Positions 1 to 8,300 of a stretch of 64,000 bases of DNA are shown one piece after another. Within the stretch, counting starts at the first letter, position 1, and each line of letters begins with the position of its first letter. Where the stretch lies: contig NZ_JAIGQB010000002.1 in the NCBI RefSeq assembly GCF_021083185.1, positions 248,001-312,000 on the forward strand, given 5' to 3'. The position numbers were made by a program, and so were the translations under genes. The DNA is from Nocardioides furvisabuli (GTDB lineage Bacteria > Actinomycetota > Actinomycetes > Propionibacteriales > Nocardioidaceae). The notes beneath the pieces were generated by a model. It searched no databases. It saw only the letters and a program-made list of their open reading frames with translations, and was not told where the DNA came from.

Positions 1-107
1 GAGCCGACGGCGGTCGGAAGGTCGCGGCCGGCACGGCCGTGGTCCTTCTTGATCGCCTCGGACGGCGGCTGGGGTTCGCCCGAGGCGGACGGGTCGGAGG
101 TGGTCAT
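1..107 (-). CDS. cdsA: Phosphatidate cytidylyltransferase, N-terminal fragment (partial)
   Basis: Only the first 35 codons are in the window; the gene runs off the left edge. The visible N-terminus is polar and proline/serine-rich and then reaches the stretch GRAGRDLPTAVG. This resembles the segment just before the first membrane helix of actinobacterial CdsA, the inner-membrane enzyme that makes CDP-diacylglycerol from phosphatidate and CTP. The ATG lies 10 nt beyond the frr stop on the same strand, and frr-cdsA is the usual order in actinobacteria. The assignment rests on this short segment and on synteny, so it is likely but not certain. Confidence 0.6.
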   Translation of the reverse strand, partial: MTTSDPSASGEPQPPSEAIKKDHGRAGRDLPTAVG

Positions 108-117
108 GGGTGGATGC

Positions 118-675
118 TCAGACCTCGAGCAGCTCGGCTTCCTTGTGCTTGAGCAGGTCGTCGATCTTGTCGGTGTGGGTCTTGGTCATCGCGTCGAGGC
201 GCTTCTCCGCACCCGTGACGTCGTCCTTGCCGACCTCGCCGTCCTTCTCGAGCTTCTCCAGGGCCTGCTTGGCCGTGCGGCGGATGTTGCGCACCGACAC
301 CCGGCCGTCCTCGGCCTTGCCCTTGGCGAGCTTGATGTACTCCTTGCGCCGCTCCTCGGTGAGCTCGGGGAACACGCAGCGGAGCACCTTGCCGTCGTTG
401 GCGGGGTTGACGCCGAGGTCGGAGTCGCGGATCGCCCGCTCGACCGCCGGCATCGCGCCCTGGTCGAAGACCTGGATCAAGATCGTGCGCGCGTCCTGCG
501 AGGTGAAGCTCGCGAGCTGCTGCAGCGGGGTCTGGGTGCCGTAGTAGTCGGCCGTGATCTTCGCGAACATCGCGGGGTTCGCGCGACCGGCGCGGATCGT
601 GGCGAACTCCTCACGGGTCGCCTCGACGGACTTGCCCATCTTGGCGTCGGCATCGTTCATGACGTCGTTGATCAC
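118..675 (-). CDS. frr: Ribosome recycling factor
   Basis: At 185 aa this is the normal length for RRF, which with EF-G splits the post-termination ribosome. The whole protein matches the family: the N-terminal helix with EEFATIRAGRANP, the central beta domain (about residues 30-105, including FPELTEERRKEYIKLAKGKA), and C-terminal helices ending in KTHTDKIDDLLKHKEAELLEV-type sequence. A purine-rich GGAGAGAG-type ribosome-binding site precedes the ATG. It lies 50 bp downstream of pyrH and 10 bp before cdsA, so the three are probably co-transcribed. Confidence 0.97.
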   Translation of the reverse strand: MINDVMNDADAKMGKSVEATREEFATIRAGRANPAMFAKITADYYGTQTPLQQLASFTSQDARTILIQVFDQGAMPAVERAIRDSDLGVNPANDGKVLRCVFPELTEERRKEYIKLAKGKAEDGRVSVRNIRRTAKQALEKLEKDGEVGKDDVTGAEKRLDAMTKTHTDKIDDLLKHKEAELLEV

Positions 676-725
676 AGCGGCTCTCTCTCCTCGTACGTCT
701 GGGTGCGGGTGCGGCGCGGCCGGGG

Positions 726-1439
726 TCAGGCCGAGGTCACCAGCGTGCCGATCTTCTCACCCCGCACGGCGCGCACGATCGTGCCCGGCGTGGAGAGGTT
801 GAAGAAGACCATGTCCATCTTGTTGTCGCGCGCCATCGCGATGCCGGTGGCATCGGCGACCTTGAGGTCGCGGGCGAGGTACTCGTCGTAGGTCAGGGTG
901 TCGAACTTGACCGCTGCCGGGTTGGTCTTCGGGTCGGAGTCGTAGACCCCGTCGACCCCCTGCTTGCCCATCAGGATGACCTCGCAGCGCGTCTCGAGAG
1001 CACGCTGGGCGGCGACAGTGTCGGTGGAGAAGAACGGCATGCCGGCGCCGGCACCGAAGATCACCACGCGTCCCTTCTCCATGTGGCGGATCGCGCGGCG
1101 CGGGATGTAGGGCTCGGCGACCTGGCCCATCGTGATCGCGGTCTGCACGCGGGTCTCGACGCCGTGCTTCTCGACGAAGTCCTGGAGCGCGAGGCAGTTC
1201 ATGACCGTGCCGAGCATGCCCATGTAGTCGGCGCGGGCACGCTCCATGCCGCGCTGCTGCAGCTCCGCGCCGCGGAAGAAGTTGCCTCCGCCCACGACGA
1301 TGGCGATCTGCACGCCTGACTTGGCGACCTCGGCGACCTCGGCGGCCAGTGCGTTGATGACGTCGAGGTCGAGTCCGACCTCACCGCCGCCGAACACTTC
1401 ACCGGAGAGCTTGAGGAGGACTCGGTTGTAGGCCGTCAC
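726..1439 (-). CDS. pyrH: Uridylate kinase (UMP kinase)
   Basis: Phosphorylates UMP to UDP in pyrimidine nucleotide synthesis (bacterial hexameric amino-acid-kinase type). The 237-aa protein begins [17 protein letters not shown] with the KLSGE phosphate-binding motif. It continues with [10 protein letters not shown], with the GTGNPFFST-like segment written here as [14 protein letters not shown], and ends with a typical [14 protein letters not shown] region. The GTG at 1439 was chosen because it sits just behind AAGGGAAC and matches the conserved N-terminus; an in-frame ATG 75 bp upstream would add an unconserved tail. A terminator hairpin separates it from tsf, and a promoter is predicted at 1475-1504. 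Confidence 0.96.
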   Translation of the reverse strand: MTAYNRVLLKLSGEVFGGGEVGLDLDVINALAAEVAEVAKSGVQIAIVVGGGNFFRGAELQQRGMERARADYMGMLGTVMNCLALQDFVEKHGVETRVQTAITMGQVAEPYIPRRAIRHMEKGRVVIFGAGAGMPFFSTDTVAAQRALETRCEVILMGKQGVDGVYDSDPKTNPAAVKFDTLTYDEYLARDLKVADATGIAMARDNKMDMVFFNLSTPGTIVRAVRGEKIGTLVTSA

Positions 1440-1474
1440 TGGGTTCCCTTCGCACACACACGCGGTCGGCGAGA

Positions 1475-1504
1475 AACCTACCGGCCGCGGACCTCGCCGG
1501 TCGA
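1475..1504 (-). promoter_or_regulatory. Predicted pyrH-frr promoter
   Basis: On the minus strand TCGACC (1504-1499) is followed after 18 bp by TAGGTT (1480-1475), a good TANNNT -10 box for an actinobacterial housekeeping sigma factor. The start point would fall about 30 nt before the pyrH GTG, leaving room for its AAGGGAA ribosome-binding site. It lies just after the terminator that follows tsf. Sequence-based prediction only. Confidence 0.4.
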
Positions 1505-1538
1505 ACCCACACACCCCGAGGTGTGACGGCAGATGCCG

Positions 1539-1571
1539 CAGGGGCCCGTACGCCAGGCGTACGGGCCCCTG
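1539..1571 (-). terminator. Hairpin terminator after tsf
   Basis: A perfect 15-bp stem (1539-1553 with 1557-1571) closes a 3-nt loop, 22 bp after the tsf stop and before the pyrH promoter. There is no U-run, which is usual for GC-rich actinobacterial terminators. It probably ends the rpsB-tsf transcript. Confidence 0.75.
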
Positions 1572-1593
1572 TCGGGTGCTGGGGTGCTGCGGG

Positions 1594-2406
1594 TCAGGCG
1601 CCGACCTCGAAGCGGGCGAACCGCTTCACGGTGGTGCCGGCCGCGTCGAGGACGGCCTTGACCGACTTCTTCGACTCGGTGACCGACTCCTGCTCGAGCA
1701 GGACGATCTCCTTGAAGAACCCACCGAGGCGACCCTCGACGATCTTCGCGATCGCCTGCTCGGGCTTGCCCTCCTCGCGGGTCTTCTGCTCGGCGATCGA
1801 GCGCTCGGACTCGACGACGTCGGCGGGGACCTCGTCGCGGGTGAGGTACTGGGCCTTCATCGCGGCGATCTGCATCGCGGCGGCGCGGGCGGCGGCCTCG
1901 TCACCCTCGAACTCGACGAGCACGCCGACGGCGGGCGGCAGGTCGGCGGCACGCTTGTGCATGTAGGTGACGGTGGTGCCCTCGAAGTAGGCGACCTCGC
2001 CCAGCTCGATCTTCTCGCCGATGGTGATGGCCAGGTCCTCGACGACCTCGCCGACGGTCTTGCCGTCGAGGTCGGCGGCCTTCAGCGCCGCGGTGTCGGC
2101 GGCCTTGACCTCGTTGGCGACCTCGGCGATCTGCTGCGCCTTGGCGATGAAGTCCTCGTTCTTGGCGACGAAGTCGGTCTCGCTCTTGAGCTCGACCAGC
2201 GCGTTGCCGGCGGTGGCGACGAGGCCGGCGGCGGTCTCGCGCTCGGCGCCGCGGGCGGCGGCCTTGGCAGCACCCTTGACGCGGAGCAGCTCGACGGCCT
2301 TGTCGAAGTCACCGTCGGACTCGGTCAGCGCCTTCTTGCAGTCCATCATCCCGGCCTGGGTCAGCTCACGGAGCTTCTTGACGTCAGCAGCGGTGAAGTT
2401 GGCCAT
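1594..2406 (-). CDS. tsf: Translation elongation factor Ts
   Basis: Guanine-nucleotide exchange factor for EF-Tu. The 270-aa protein starts [19 protein letters not shown] with the conserved UBA-like N-terminal domain, including [19 protein letters not shown]. The TDFVAKN motif, which contacts EF-Tu, lies at about residues 80-90, followed by the two core subdomains. The ATG at 2406 has GGAAGAGGG upstream. It follows rpsB with a 129-bp gap that holds a strong hairpin, and is itself followed by a terminator, the classic rpsB-tsf pair. Confidence 0.97.
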   Translation of the reverse strand: MANFTAADVKKLRELTQAGMMDCKKALTESDGDFDKAVELLRVKGAAKAAARGAERETAAGLVATAGNALVELKSETDFVAKNEDFIAKAQQIAEVANEVKAADTAALKAADLDGKTVGEVVEDLAITIGEKIELGEVAYFEGTTVTYMHKRAADLPPAVGVLVEFEGDEAAARAAAMQIAAMKAQYLTRDEVPADVVESERSIAEQKTREEGKPEQAIAKIVEGRLGGFFKEIVLLEQESVTESKKSVKAVLDAAGTTVKRFARFEVGA

Positions 2407-2496
2407 GGTCCCTCTTCCTTGTGTCAGGGGCCCGGCTCCGGGATCGGGATCAGATCGGGGCGGAGTGCGGGCGGTGGGTGGAACGAGCAGCACGGG

Positions 2497-2527
2497 GGCC
2501 GGTCGCGGGCAGGACCCGCGACCGGCC
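2497..2527 (-). terminator. rpsB-tsf intergenic hairpin (attenuator or partial terminator)
   Basis: A perfect 13-bp GC stem (2497-2509 with 2515-2527) with a 5-nt loop begins 9 nt after the rpsB stop. No T-run follows. Because tsf is next on the same strand, it more likely tunes the rpsB:tsf ratio by partial termination or protects the rpsB 3' end than fully stops transcription. Confidence 0.55.
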
Positions 2528-2535
2528 GACCGCGA

Positions 2536-3522
2536 TCAGTCCTTCTTGTCGGCCTCGGCCTCGGCGGGGGCCTCGGTCGCAGCCTCGGCCTCGGCGGGCG
2601 CCTCGGTCGCAGCGTCGGTCGCGGCGGGCGCCTCGGTCGCGGCGTCGGCGGCAGCCTCGGCCGCGGGGGCCTCGGAGGACGCGCCGGTGGCCTCGGAGGC
2701 CGGGGTCTCGGCGGTGGCGTCCCCGGTCGCGGCCGCAGCCGTCTTCTCGGCGTCACCCTCGAGCAGCTCGCGCTCCCACTCGGCGAGGGGCTCCTCGGCA
2801 CCGACGGTCGCGGCGTCGCCACCCTTCGCGCCCGAACGGGCGATGAGGCCCTCGGCCACGGCGTCGGCGACCACGCGCGTCAGCAGGCCCACCGCGCGGA
2901 TGGCGTCGTCGTTGCCCGGGATCGGGAAGTCGACGAGGTCGGGGTCGCAGTTGGAGTCGAGGATGCCGATGATCGGGATCCGCAGCTTGCGCGCCTCCTC
3001 GACGGCGAGGTGCTCCTTGTTGGTGTCGACGATCCACACCGCGGAGGGGACCTTCGTCATCTCGCGGATGCCACCGAGGGTCTTCTCGAGCTTGGTGTGC
3101 TCCCGCTTCATCTGCAGGAGCTCCTTCTTCGTGCGACCCGAGCCGGCCACCGTCTCGAAGTCGACGTCGTCGAGCTCCTTGAGGCGGTTGATCCGCTGGT
3201 GCACGGTCTGGAAGTTGGTCAGCATGCCGCCGAGCCAGCGCTGGTTGACGTAGGGCATGCCGACGCGGGTGGCCTGCTCGGCGATGGCCTCCTGGGCCTG
3301 CTTCTTGGTGCCGACGAACATCACGACGCCGCCGCGGGCGACCGTCTCCTTGACGAAGGCGTAGGAGCGGTCGATGTAGGCGAGCGACTGCTGCAGGTCG
3401 ATGATGTAGATGCCGTTGCGCTCGGTCATGATGAAGCGCTTCATCTTGGGGTTCCAGCGACGGGTCTGGTGACCGAAGTGGACGCCGCTCTCGAGCAGCT
3501 GGCGCATGGTGACGACTGCCAT
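2536..3522 (-). CDS. rpsB: 30S ribosomal protein S2 with long Ala/Glu-rich C-terminal tail
   Basis: The core S2 protein of the small subunit occupies about residues 1-265 ([29 protein letters not shown] start, then the [27 protein letters not shown] and [10 protein letters not shown] motifs). The remaining 60 or so residues are a low-complexity tail built from near-repeats of the [10 protein letters not shown] type, ending DKKD. Extended tails are known in actinobacterial S2, but the repeat makes this one notable. An AGGAG ribosome-binding site precedes the ATG. A long upstream region could be a leader RNA. First gene of rpsB-tsf. Confidence 0.97.
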   Translation of the reverse strand: MAVVTMRQLLESGVHFGHQTRRWNPKMKRFIMTERNGIYIIDLQQSLAYIDRSYAFVKETVARGGVVMFVGTKKQAQEAIAEQATRVGMPYVNQRWLGGMLTNFQTVHQRINRLKELDDVDFETVAGSGRTKKELLQMKREHTKLEKTLGGIREMTKVPSAVWIVDTNKEHLAVEEARKLRIPIIGILDSNCDPDLVDFPIPGNDDAIRAVGLLTRVVADAVAEGLIARSGAKGGDAATVGAEEPLAEWERELLEGDAEKTAAAATGDATAETPASEATGASSEAPAAEAAADAATEAPAATDAATEAPAEAEAATEAPAEAEADKKD

Positions 3523-3794
3523 GGGTTCTCCTGTGGTGACGGAGGCGCTCGCCGTTGTGCCCGACCTTGACGCAGGTGCGGACCGGGAGCGTGACTCCTG
3601 TTGGTTTCAGTTGCTGCACCCGACGGGTGCCGGGTGCCCTGACGTCCACACGCCGGTCCGACCCGCGCCCGCTCCGATGGACCTGGAGCTGGCGCGGAAC
3701 TGAGGGCCGACGCCCACGGGTGACTCGGGACCAGGGATGCATCCCGACGTGGCCGGTGAACGTGCGAAGTCAGTCCATGAGGACTGCTCCGGAC
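3523..3794 (-). promoter_or_regulatory. Predicted structured 5' leader of rpsB
   Basis: This is the gene-free stretch between rpsB and the M23 gene. If transcription starts downstream of the TACGAT box at 3795-3800, the rpsB mRNA carries a leader of about 260 nt. It begins with the hairpin CAGTCC-N4-GGACTG (3771-3786), followed by the perfect palindrome GGGATGCATCCC (3734-3745) and a GCACCC-GTC-GGGTGC hairpin near 3640. This could be an S2 autoregulatory leader, but I do not recognise a known family. Confidence 0.35.
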
Positions 3795-3829
3795 ATCGTA
3801 GGCCACGGATTCGGCACGCGGCGAATCCG
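3795..3829 (-). promoter_or_regulatory. Predicted rpsB promoter with inverted repeat in the spacer
   Basis: On the minus strand TACGAT (3800-3795) is a TANNNT -10 box. Immediately upstream lies the inverted repeat CGGATTCG-N8-CGAATCCG (3806-3829), covering the spacer and -35 position. This placement is typical of a regulator site. No clear TTGAC-type -35 is seen. Confidence 0.35.
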
Positions 3830-3969
3830 CTGCGGGCGTCCTGGCGTGGGCGTGGGCCACGCGTGGATCCGGGGCCACGGATCGCCCACAGCCCTGGTCC
3901 CGGGACGCTCGTCCACAGGCGCCGCCCGGGACGCTGCCGCCCGGGGCCCGAGCGCGCCAGCATGGCCGG

Positions 3970-4569
3970 ATGCGATCCGTCGTCGGTGCCCTCCTTCTTG
4001 CCGTCCTCCTCGACCCCACCGGCCTCCCCAGCCCCTCGGGCCTCTCCCCCGCCGCGGCTGCTCCCGAGGAGCCGGTCGGGGTCTGGCCCCTGGATCCGGA
4101 GCCGGAGGTGGTGCAGGGCTTCTCGCAGCCCCCGCACCCGTACGCCCCGGGCCATCGCGGGGTGGACCTGGCCGGCCGTCCCGGCCAACCCGTGCGCGCA
4201 GCCCTCGCCGGCACGGTGGGCTTCGCGGGTTCTATCGCGGGCAAGCCGGTCGTGACCGTGCTGCACGGAGGTCGGCGTACGACCTACGAACCGGTCGCCG
4301 CGTCGGTCTCGCGCGGCGACGAGGTGGCGGCCGGTGACGTGCTCGGGCGCCTCGTGGTGACCGACAGCCACTGCTTCCCCGGTGCGTGCCTTCACTGGGG
4401 ACTGATCGAGGGCACGGGCGCCGGGGAGCAGTACGCCGACCCCCTGACGCTCGTCGGCGGCGGCCCAGTGCGCCTGCTGCCGCTGTGGCGCGAGGAGCCG
4501 GCCTCCGTGCGGACCCCGTGGGCTGCCCCGCTGGGGCGCTGGAGGCGTCCGCTGGACTTCCTGGTCTGA
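3970..4569 (+). CDS. Secreted M23-family (LytM-like) peptidase or degenerate homologue
   Basis: The 199-aa protein has an N-terminal signal peptide (hydrophobic core about residues 4-15, Ala-rich cleavage region near 30) and one M23 domain. The first zinc-ligand motif is intact (HRGVDLAG, about residues 63-70). The HxH motif reads CLHWG, so the zinc-binding second His is kept but the catalytic first His is Cys. The same change is common in related actinobacterial M23 proteins, which may act as amidase activators rather than hydrolases. It sits on the plus strand between rpsB and xerC, a conserved position. No strong ribosome-binding site is seen; CAGCAT lies 6 nt before the ATG. Confidence 0.85.
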   Translation: MRSVVGALLLAVLLDPTGLPSPSGLSPAAAAPEEPVGVWPLDPEPEVVQGFSQPPHPYAPGHRGVDLAGRPGQPVRAALAGTVGFAGSIAGKPVVTVLHGGRRTTYEPVAASVSRGDEVAAGDVLGRLVVTDSHCFPGACLHWGLIEGTGAGEQYADPLTLVGGGPVRLLPLWREEPASVRTPWAAPLGRWRRPLDFLV

Positions 4570-4574
4570 GGGAG

Positions 4575-4609
4575 ACCCGCGCCCTGCAGCGGACCTCAGG
4601 CGCGCGGGT
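4575..4609. terminator. Possible terminator between convergent M23 and xerC genes
   Basis: An 8-bp inverted repeat (acccgcgc at 4575-4582 with gcgcgggt at 4602-4609) spans the 26-bp gap and the xerC stop codon. The loop is 19 nt, so this is a weak candidate for either strand. Confidence 0.3.
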
Positions 4610-5549
4610 GCGCCTGCTGGTAGGCCTTGCGGAGCCGGTCGGTGGTGACGTGGGTGTAGAGCTGCGTGGTGGCGAGGGACGCATGGCCCAGCAGCTCCTG
4701 CACCGAGCGCAGGTCCGCCCCGCCCTCGAGGAGGTGGGTGGCAGCGGTGTGTCGAAGACCGTGCGGTCCGATGTCCGGGGCGCCCGGCACGTCGGCGATG
4801 CGGCGGTGCACCAGGTCGCGGACCGCGCGCTGGTCGATGCGCCGTCCCCGCACGCCGAGGAACAGCGCCGGCCCCGAGCCCTCGACCCGCAGCGCGGGAC
4901 GGCCGGTGGCGAGCCAGTGCTCCACCGCCCGGCCCGCAGGGACGCCGTAGGGGACGGCGCGCTCCTTGCGGCCCTTGCCGAGGACCCGCACGACCCGCCG
5001 CTCGGCGTCGACGTCGTCGATGTCGAGGCCGACGAGCTCGCCCACCCTGATCCCGGTGGCGTAGAGCAGCTCCACCATCGCCACGTCGCGCAGGCCTACC
5101 GGGGTGCCGTCGTCGGCCAGGTCGGCGACCGAGCGGATGAGCGCCTCGGCCTCGTCGGCGCGCAGCACCGGTGGCAGCGTCTTGTGCTTCTTGGGCGACC
5201 CCAGCGCGGCGCCCGGGTCGGCTGGCACCCGGCCGGTGCGGTGCAGCCAGGCGGTGAAGACACGGGCGGCCGTGGCTCGCCGCGCGATCGTCGTGCGGCT
5301 TCGCCCCACGGTCTGCAGGCGCGCCAGCCAGCTGCGCAGCGCGCGGAGGTCCAGGTCGGCGACGTCGTCGATCCCGAGGCGCCCGCAGTGGTCGAGCAGG
5401 CCGGAGACGTCGCCGAGGTAGGCCCGCACCGTGTGCGGGGCCAGGTCGCGCTCGGAGACGAGGTGGCGCTCATAGTCGCCCAGGAGCCGGACGAACGGCT
5501 CCGGCAGTCCTTCGGGCTCCGCCTGCTCCGCTGCCCGGTCCTCGTCCAC
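4596..5549 (-). CDS. xerC: Tyrosine recombinase XerC
   Basis: The 317-aa protein has the SAM-like core-binding domain (about residues 15-105) and the catalytic domain. Expected catalytic residues are visible: Arg in ATGIRVGE, Lys in GKGRKER, HGLRHTAATHLLEGG with the H-x-x-R pair, and the second His plus nucleophilic Tyr in LGHASLATTQLYTHV. It resolves chromosome dimers at dif with a partner recombinase in the cytosol. Its position next to dprA and the rpsB block is the usual actinobacterial one, so XerC fits better than an integrase. The GTG start has TAGGAT 6 nt upstream, suggesting a leaderless transcript. Confidence 0.9.
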   Translation of the reverse strand: MDEDRAAEQAEPEGLPEPFVRLLGDYERHLVSERDLAPHTVRAYLGDVSGLLDHCGRLGIDDVADLDLRALRSWLARLQTVGRSRTTIARRATAARVFTAWLHRTGRVPADPGAALGSPKKHKTLPPVLRADEAEALIRSVADLADDGTPVGLRDVAMVELLYATGIRVGELVGLDIDDVDAERRVVRVLGKGRKERAVPYGVPAGRAVEHWLATGRPALRVEGSGPALFLGVRGRRIDQRAVRDLVHRRIADVPGAPDIGPHGLRHTAATHLLEGGADLRSVQELLGHASLATTQLYTHVTTDRLRKAYQQAHPRA

Positions 5550-5555
5550 GCTCCG

Positions 5556-5561
5556 ATCCTA
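5556..5561 (-). promoter_or_regulatory. Predicted -10 box, leaderless xerC transcript
   Basis: TAGGAT on the minus strand ends 6 nt before the xerC GTG, the geometry expected if transcription starts at or next to the start codon. It lies in the 28-bp gap after dprA. The -35 is not obvious. Confidence 0.4.
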
Positions 5562-5577
5562 GGTGCGGCGCGCCTCC

Positions 5578-6699
5578 TCATCCGGCACCTGCGAGTCGCC
5601 ACCCACCTTCGACGGCGCACACGAACCCCGCCTCCTCGAGGCGACGCAGCGTCGGGTCGGCGTCGCGGACGTGGACGTCGCTCAGGCGGGCGATCGAGTC
5701 GACCTCGGCGGGCCTGCTGACGGGCACCCACTCCAGCACCCGCCGCTCGACCGACGTCAGCCGGTCGCGCGGGCGCTCGGGCCCGCGCGGGTCGACCACG
5801 AGGTGCTCGCCGGACCCGCCCACCACCTCGAGCACCTCCGAGCCGTGCGTGACCAGCGTGGCGGTGCCGCGCCGGAACCAGTGGTGCACACCCTGGGAGG
5901 TGTAGCTCGTGACGGGTCCGGGCACGCACATCACGTGGCGGCTGAGCCCCTCGGCCCATGCGACGGTGTTGAGGGCGCCGCTGCGCAGCGCGGCCTCGAC
6001 CAGGACGGTCCCCCGGGTGAGAGCCGCGATGAGCCGGTTGCGGGCCAGGAAGCGGATCCGGGTGGGTGCCGACCCGGGCGGCTGCTCCGAGACCACCGCG
6101 AACTCGGCGGCGAGGTGGGTCAGCAGGCGGCGGTTCTGCTCGGGGTAGACCCGGTCGACGCCGCAGGCCAGCACAGCGACGGAGGCCCCTCCGGCGAGCA
6201 GAGCGGCGTCGTGGGCGACGAAGTCGATGCCCTTGGCCCCGCCCGAGACCACGGGCACCCCGGCGCCCGCGAGGTGGCCGGCGACACCGCGGGTCACCTC
6301 GGCGCCGTAGGTGGACGCGGAGCGCGACCCCACCACGGCGACCGAGCCGGCGAGCGCGGTGAGGGGCATCGGTCCCCTGACCCAGATCCCCGGTGGGGTG
6401 CCGCCGAGCTCTTGGACCTCGGTGCCGTGGTCGAGGTCGTCGAGCCCGACCGGCCACTCCGCGTCGCCGGGGACCAGGAAGCGGATGCCGCAGCGCGCCG
6501 CCTGCTCGAGCTGGCGCACGGGGTCGACGGCCGACAGCCGCTCGGCCAACCCGCTGCCGGGCTTGGGCACCAGCTGGACCTCCAGCGCCCGGCGGGCGCC
6601 CAGCTGCCGGACCAGCGACGACGTCGTCCGGTCCCCCGGCTCCACGCCGCAGCTGAGCACCACACGGGCCAGGCGGTCGCTCTCGCTCCCCGGGCTCAC
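5578..6699 (-). CDS. dprA: DNA-processing protein DprA
   Basis: The 373-aa protein contains the Rossmann-like DNA-binding fold of DprA/Smf: the GSRSASTYGAEV motif, VSGGAKGIDFVAHDAALLAGG, VLACGVDRVYPEQNRRL and LARNRLIAALTRGTVLVEA. A winged-helix-like C-terminus follows (about residues 300-373). In competent bacteria DprA loads RecA on incoming single strands; in most actinobacteria its role is less clear. The GTG at 6699 overlaps the comM stop by 4 bp (GTGA), indicating translational coupling. Confidence 0.93.
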   Translation of the reverse strand: MSPGSESDRLARVVLSCGVEPGDRTTSSLVRQLGARRALEVQLVPKPGSGLAERLSAVDPVRQLEQAARCGIRFLVPGDAEWPVGLDDLDHGTEVQELGGTPPGIWVRGPMPLTALAGSVAVVGSRSASTYGAEVTRGVAGHLAGAGVPVVSGGAKGIDFVAHDAALLAGGASVAVLACGVDRVYPEQNRRLLTHLAAEFAVVSEQPPGSAPTRIRFLARNRLIAALTRGTVLVEAALRSGALNTVAWAEGLSRHVMCVPGPVTSYTSQGVHHWFRRGTATLVTHGSEVLEVVGGSGEHLVVDPRGPERPRDRLTSVERRVLEWVPVSRPAEVDSIARLSDVHVRDADPTLRRLEEAGFVCAVEGGWRLAGAG

Positions 6700-8300
6700 G
6701 AGGCGGCCGCCGTCACCACACGGGCGGGGAGGGTGCAGGCGGAGCTGCCGGAGCGCAGGGCCAGCGCGAGTGTCGCTTCCGCCACACCCGGGCGCGGCAC
6801 ACCAGCACAGTCGGCCACGGTCCACGCGAGGCGCTGGACCCGGGTGAGACCCCGGCGGGTGAGAGTCCCGGCACTCAGCTGGTCGTCGATGAGTCGCTGG
6901 GCGTCAGGCTCCAACGGCCACCTCTCGGTGAGCGCCGGGCCGGGCACGGACGCGTTGACCAGCCAGGCGCAGTCGCGGAACCGCCGGGCCTGGCGCATCC
7001 GCGCGCCCTCGACACGGGCCCGGACGTCGGCCGACGACTCCGGCGCAGGCCCGAAGCCCTGGCCCCGCGGCCCCAGCTGGGGACGCACCTCCATCCAGAT
7101 GTCGACGCGGTCGAGGATCGGCCCGCTGAGCTTGCGTTGGTAGTGGGAGCGCTGGACCTCGGTGCAGTCGCACGCCTGCGGCGCCTGGGCGTGAAAGTTG
7201 CCGCACGGGCACGGGTTGGCGGCCAGCACGACGAGGGACCGGGCGGGGTAGGTGGCCGACTCGTCCCCGCGGGCGATGGTCACCTCCCCCGACTCCAGCG
7301 GCTGGCGCATCGCCTCGATGACGTCGGTGCGGAAGTGGGGGAACTCGTCGAGGAAGAGCACCCCGTGGTGGGCCAGGCTGACCTGGCCGGGGTGCACCCG
7401 TCCCGACCCACCACCCAGGACGCTCGCGGCCGACGCACCGTGGTGGGGGGCGAACCACGGTGGACGACGCAGCAACCCCGCTCCCTGCGGAAGGATGCCG
7501 GCCACTGAGTGCAGCGCCGACACCTCGAGCGACTGCTCGGTCGTCAGGTCGGGCAGGATCGTCGGGATCCGCTCGGCGATCGACGTCTTGCCGGTGCCGC
7601 GTGGCCCGACCAGCATCAGCGGGTGTCCGCCCGCGGCCGCGACCTCGACGGCGTAGCGGACGTCCTCGAGGCCGTCGAGATCACGCAGGTCGAGGTCGTC
7701 GAGGCGGTCCTCGCCGCGCCAGGTGGCCAGCGGGCTGCCCGAGGGCCCGACCACCGGAGGCGCCTGCGGCACCTCGGCACCGCGGAGCACGGCGGAGACC
7801 TGGGCGAGCGAGCGCACGCCGAACACCGTCATGCCCGGCACCAGCCCGGCCTCGGCCGCCTGCGGCTCCGGCACGAAGACGCGGGTGATGCCGTGGGAGG
7901 CCGCGGCGATGACCATCGGGAGCACCCCCGGCACCGGGCGCAGGCTGCCCGAGACGGAGAGCTCGCCGACGAAGGCCCAGCCCTCGAGGAGGTCGGGCGT
8001 GAGCTCCTTGTGGGACTTGTCGGCCGCCATCACCGCGACGGCGATGGCCAGGTCATAGTGGGTGCCGCCCTTGGGCAGGTCGGCCGGCGAGAGCAGGATC
8101 GTGACCCGTTTGGTGGCCGGGAACCGGCCGCAGTCGTTGTTGATCGCCATCCGCACCCTGTCGCGGGCCTCGGACAGGCTCTTGTCGACCCGGCCGACCA
8201 GCGTCGTGCCGACGACGCCCGGCGAGACGTCGACCTGCACGTCGATCACGTGCCCGTCCGGTCCCTTCAGGGCCAGCGACCGGGCCGTCGCGAAGGCCAT
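6696..8300 (-). CDS. comM: ComM/YifB-family AAA+ ATPase (Mg-chelatase-like)
   Basis: The 534-aa protein has the N-terminal ChlI/Lon-like domain (MAFATARSLALKGPDGHVI onward, about residues 1-170) and the ATPase core with Walker A GPRGTGKTS, Walker B VLFLDEFPHF, the CPCGNFH segment and arginine-finger region. The C-terminal helical domain begins around residue 410. In Vibrio, ComM is a branch-migration helicase used in transformation. The ATG at 8300 overlaps the yraN stop by one base (TGATG), and the gene overlaps dprA at its 3' end. The trio yraN-comM-dprA is conserved. Confidence 0.93.
   Translation of the reverse strand: MAFATARSLALKGPDGHVIDVQVDVSPGVVGTTLVGRVDKSLSEARDRVRMAINNDCGRFPATKRVTILLSPADLPKGGTHYDLAIAVAVMAADKSHKELTPDLLEGWAFVGELSVSGSLRPVPGVLPMVIAAASHGITRVFVPEPQAAEAGLVPGMTVFGVRSLAQVSAVLRGAEVPQAPPVVGPSGSPLATWRGEDRLDDLDLRDLDGLEDVRYAVEVAAAGGHPLMLVGPRGTGKTSIAERIPTILPDLTTEQSLEVSALHSVAGILPQGAGLLRRPPWFAPHHGASAASVLGGGSGRVHPGQVSLAHHGVLFLDEFPHFRTDVIEAMRQPLESGEVTIARGDESATYPARSLVVLAANPCPCGNFHAQAPQACDCTEVQRSHYQRKLSGPILDRVDIWMEVRPQLGPRGQGFGPAPESSADVRARVEGARMRQARRFRDCAWLVNASVPGPALTERWPLEPDAQRLIDDQLSAGTLTRRGLTRVQRLAWTVADCAGVPRPGVAEATLALALRSGSSACTLPARVVTAAAS

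Noticed and set aside
1576..3570. A 664-codon open frame opposite tsf and rpsB
   Set aside because: Shadow of two well-identified genes; highly biased composition and no homologous motif.
3523..3969. Possible c-di-AMP (ydaO) riboswitch before the M23 gene
   Set aside because: Some actinobacterial peptidoglycan hydrolase genes have one, but I could not find its conserved blocks in this stretch.
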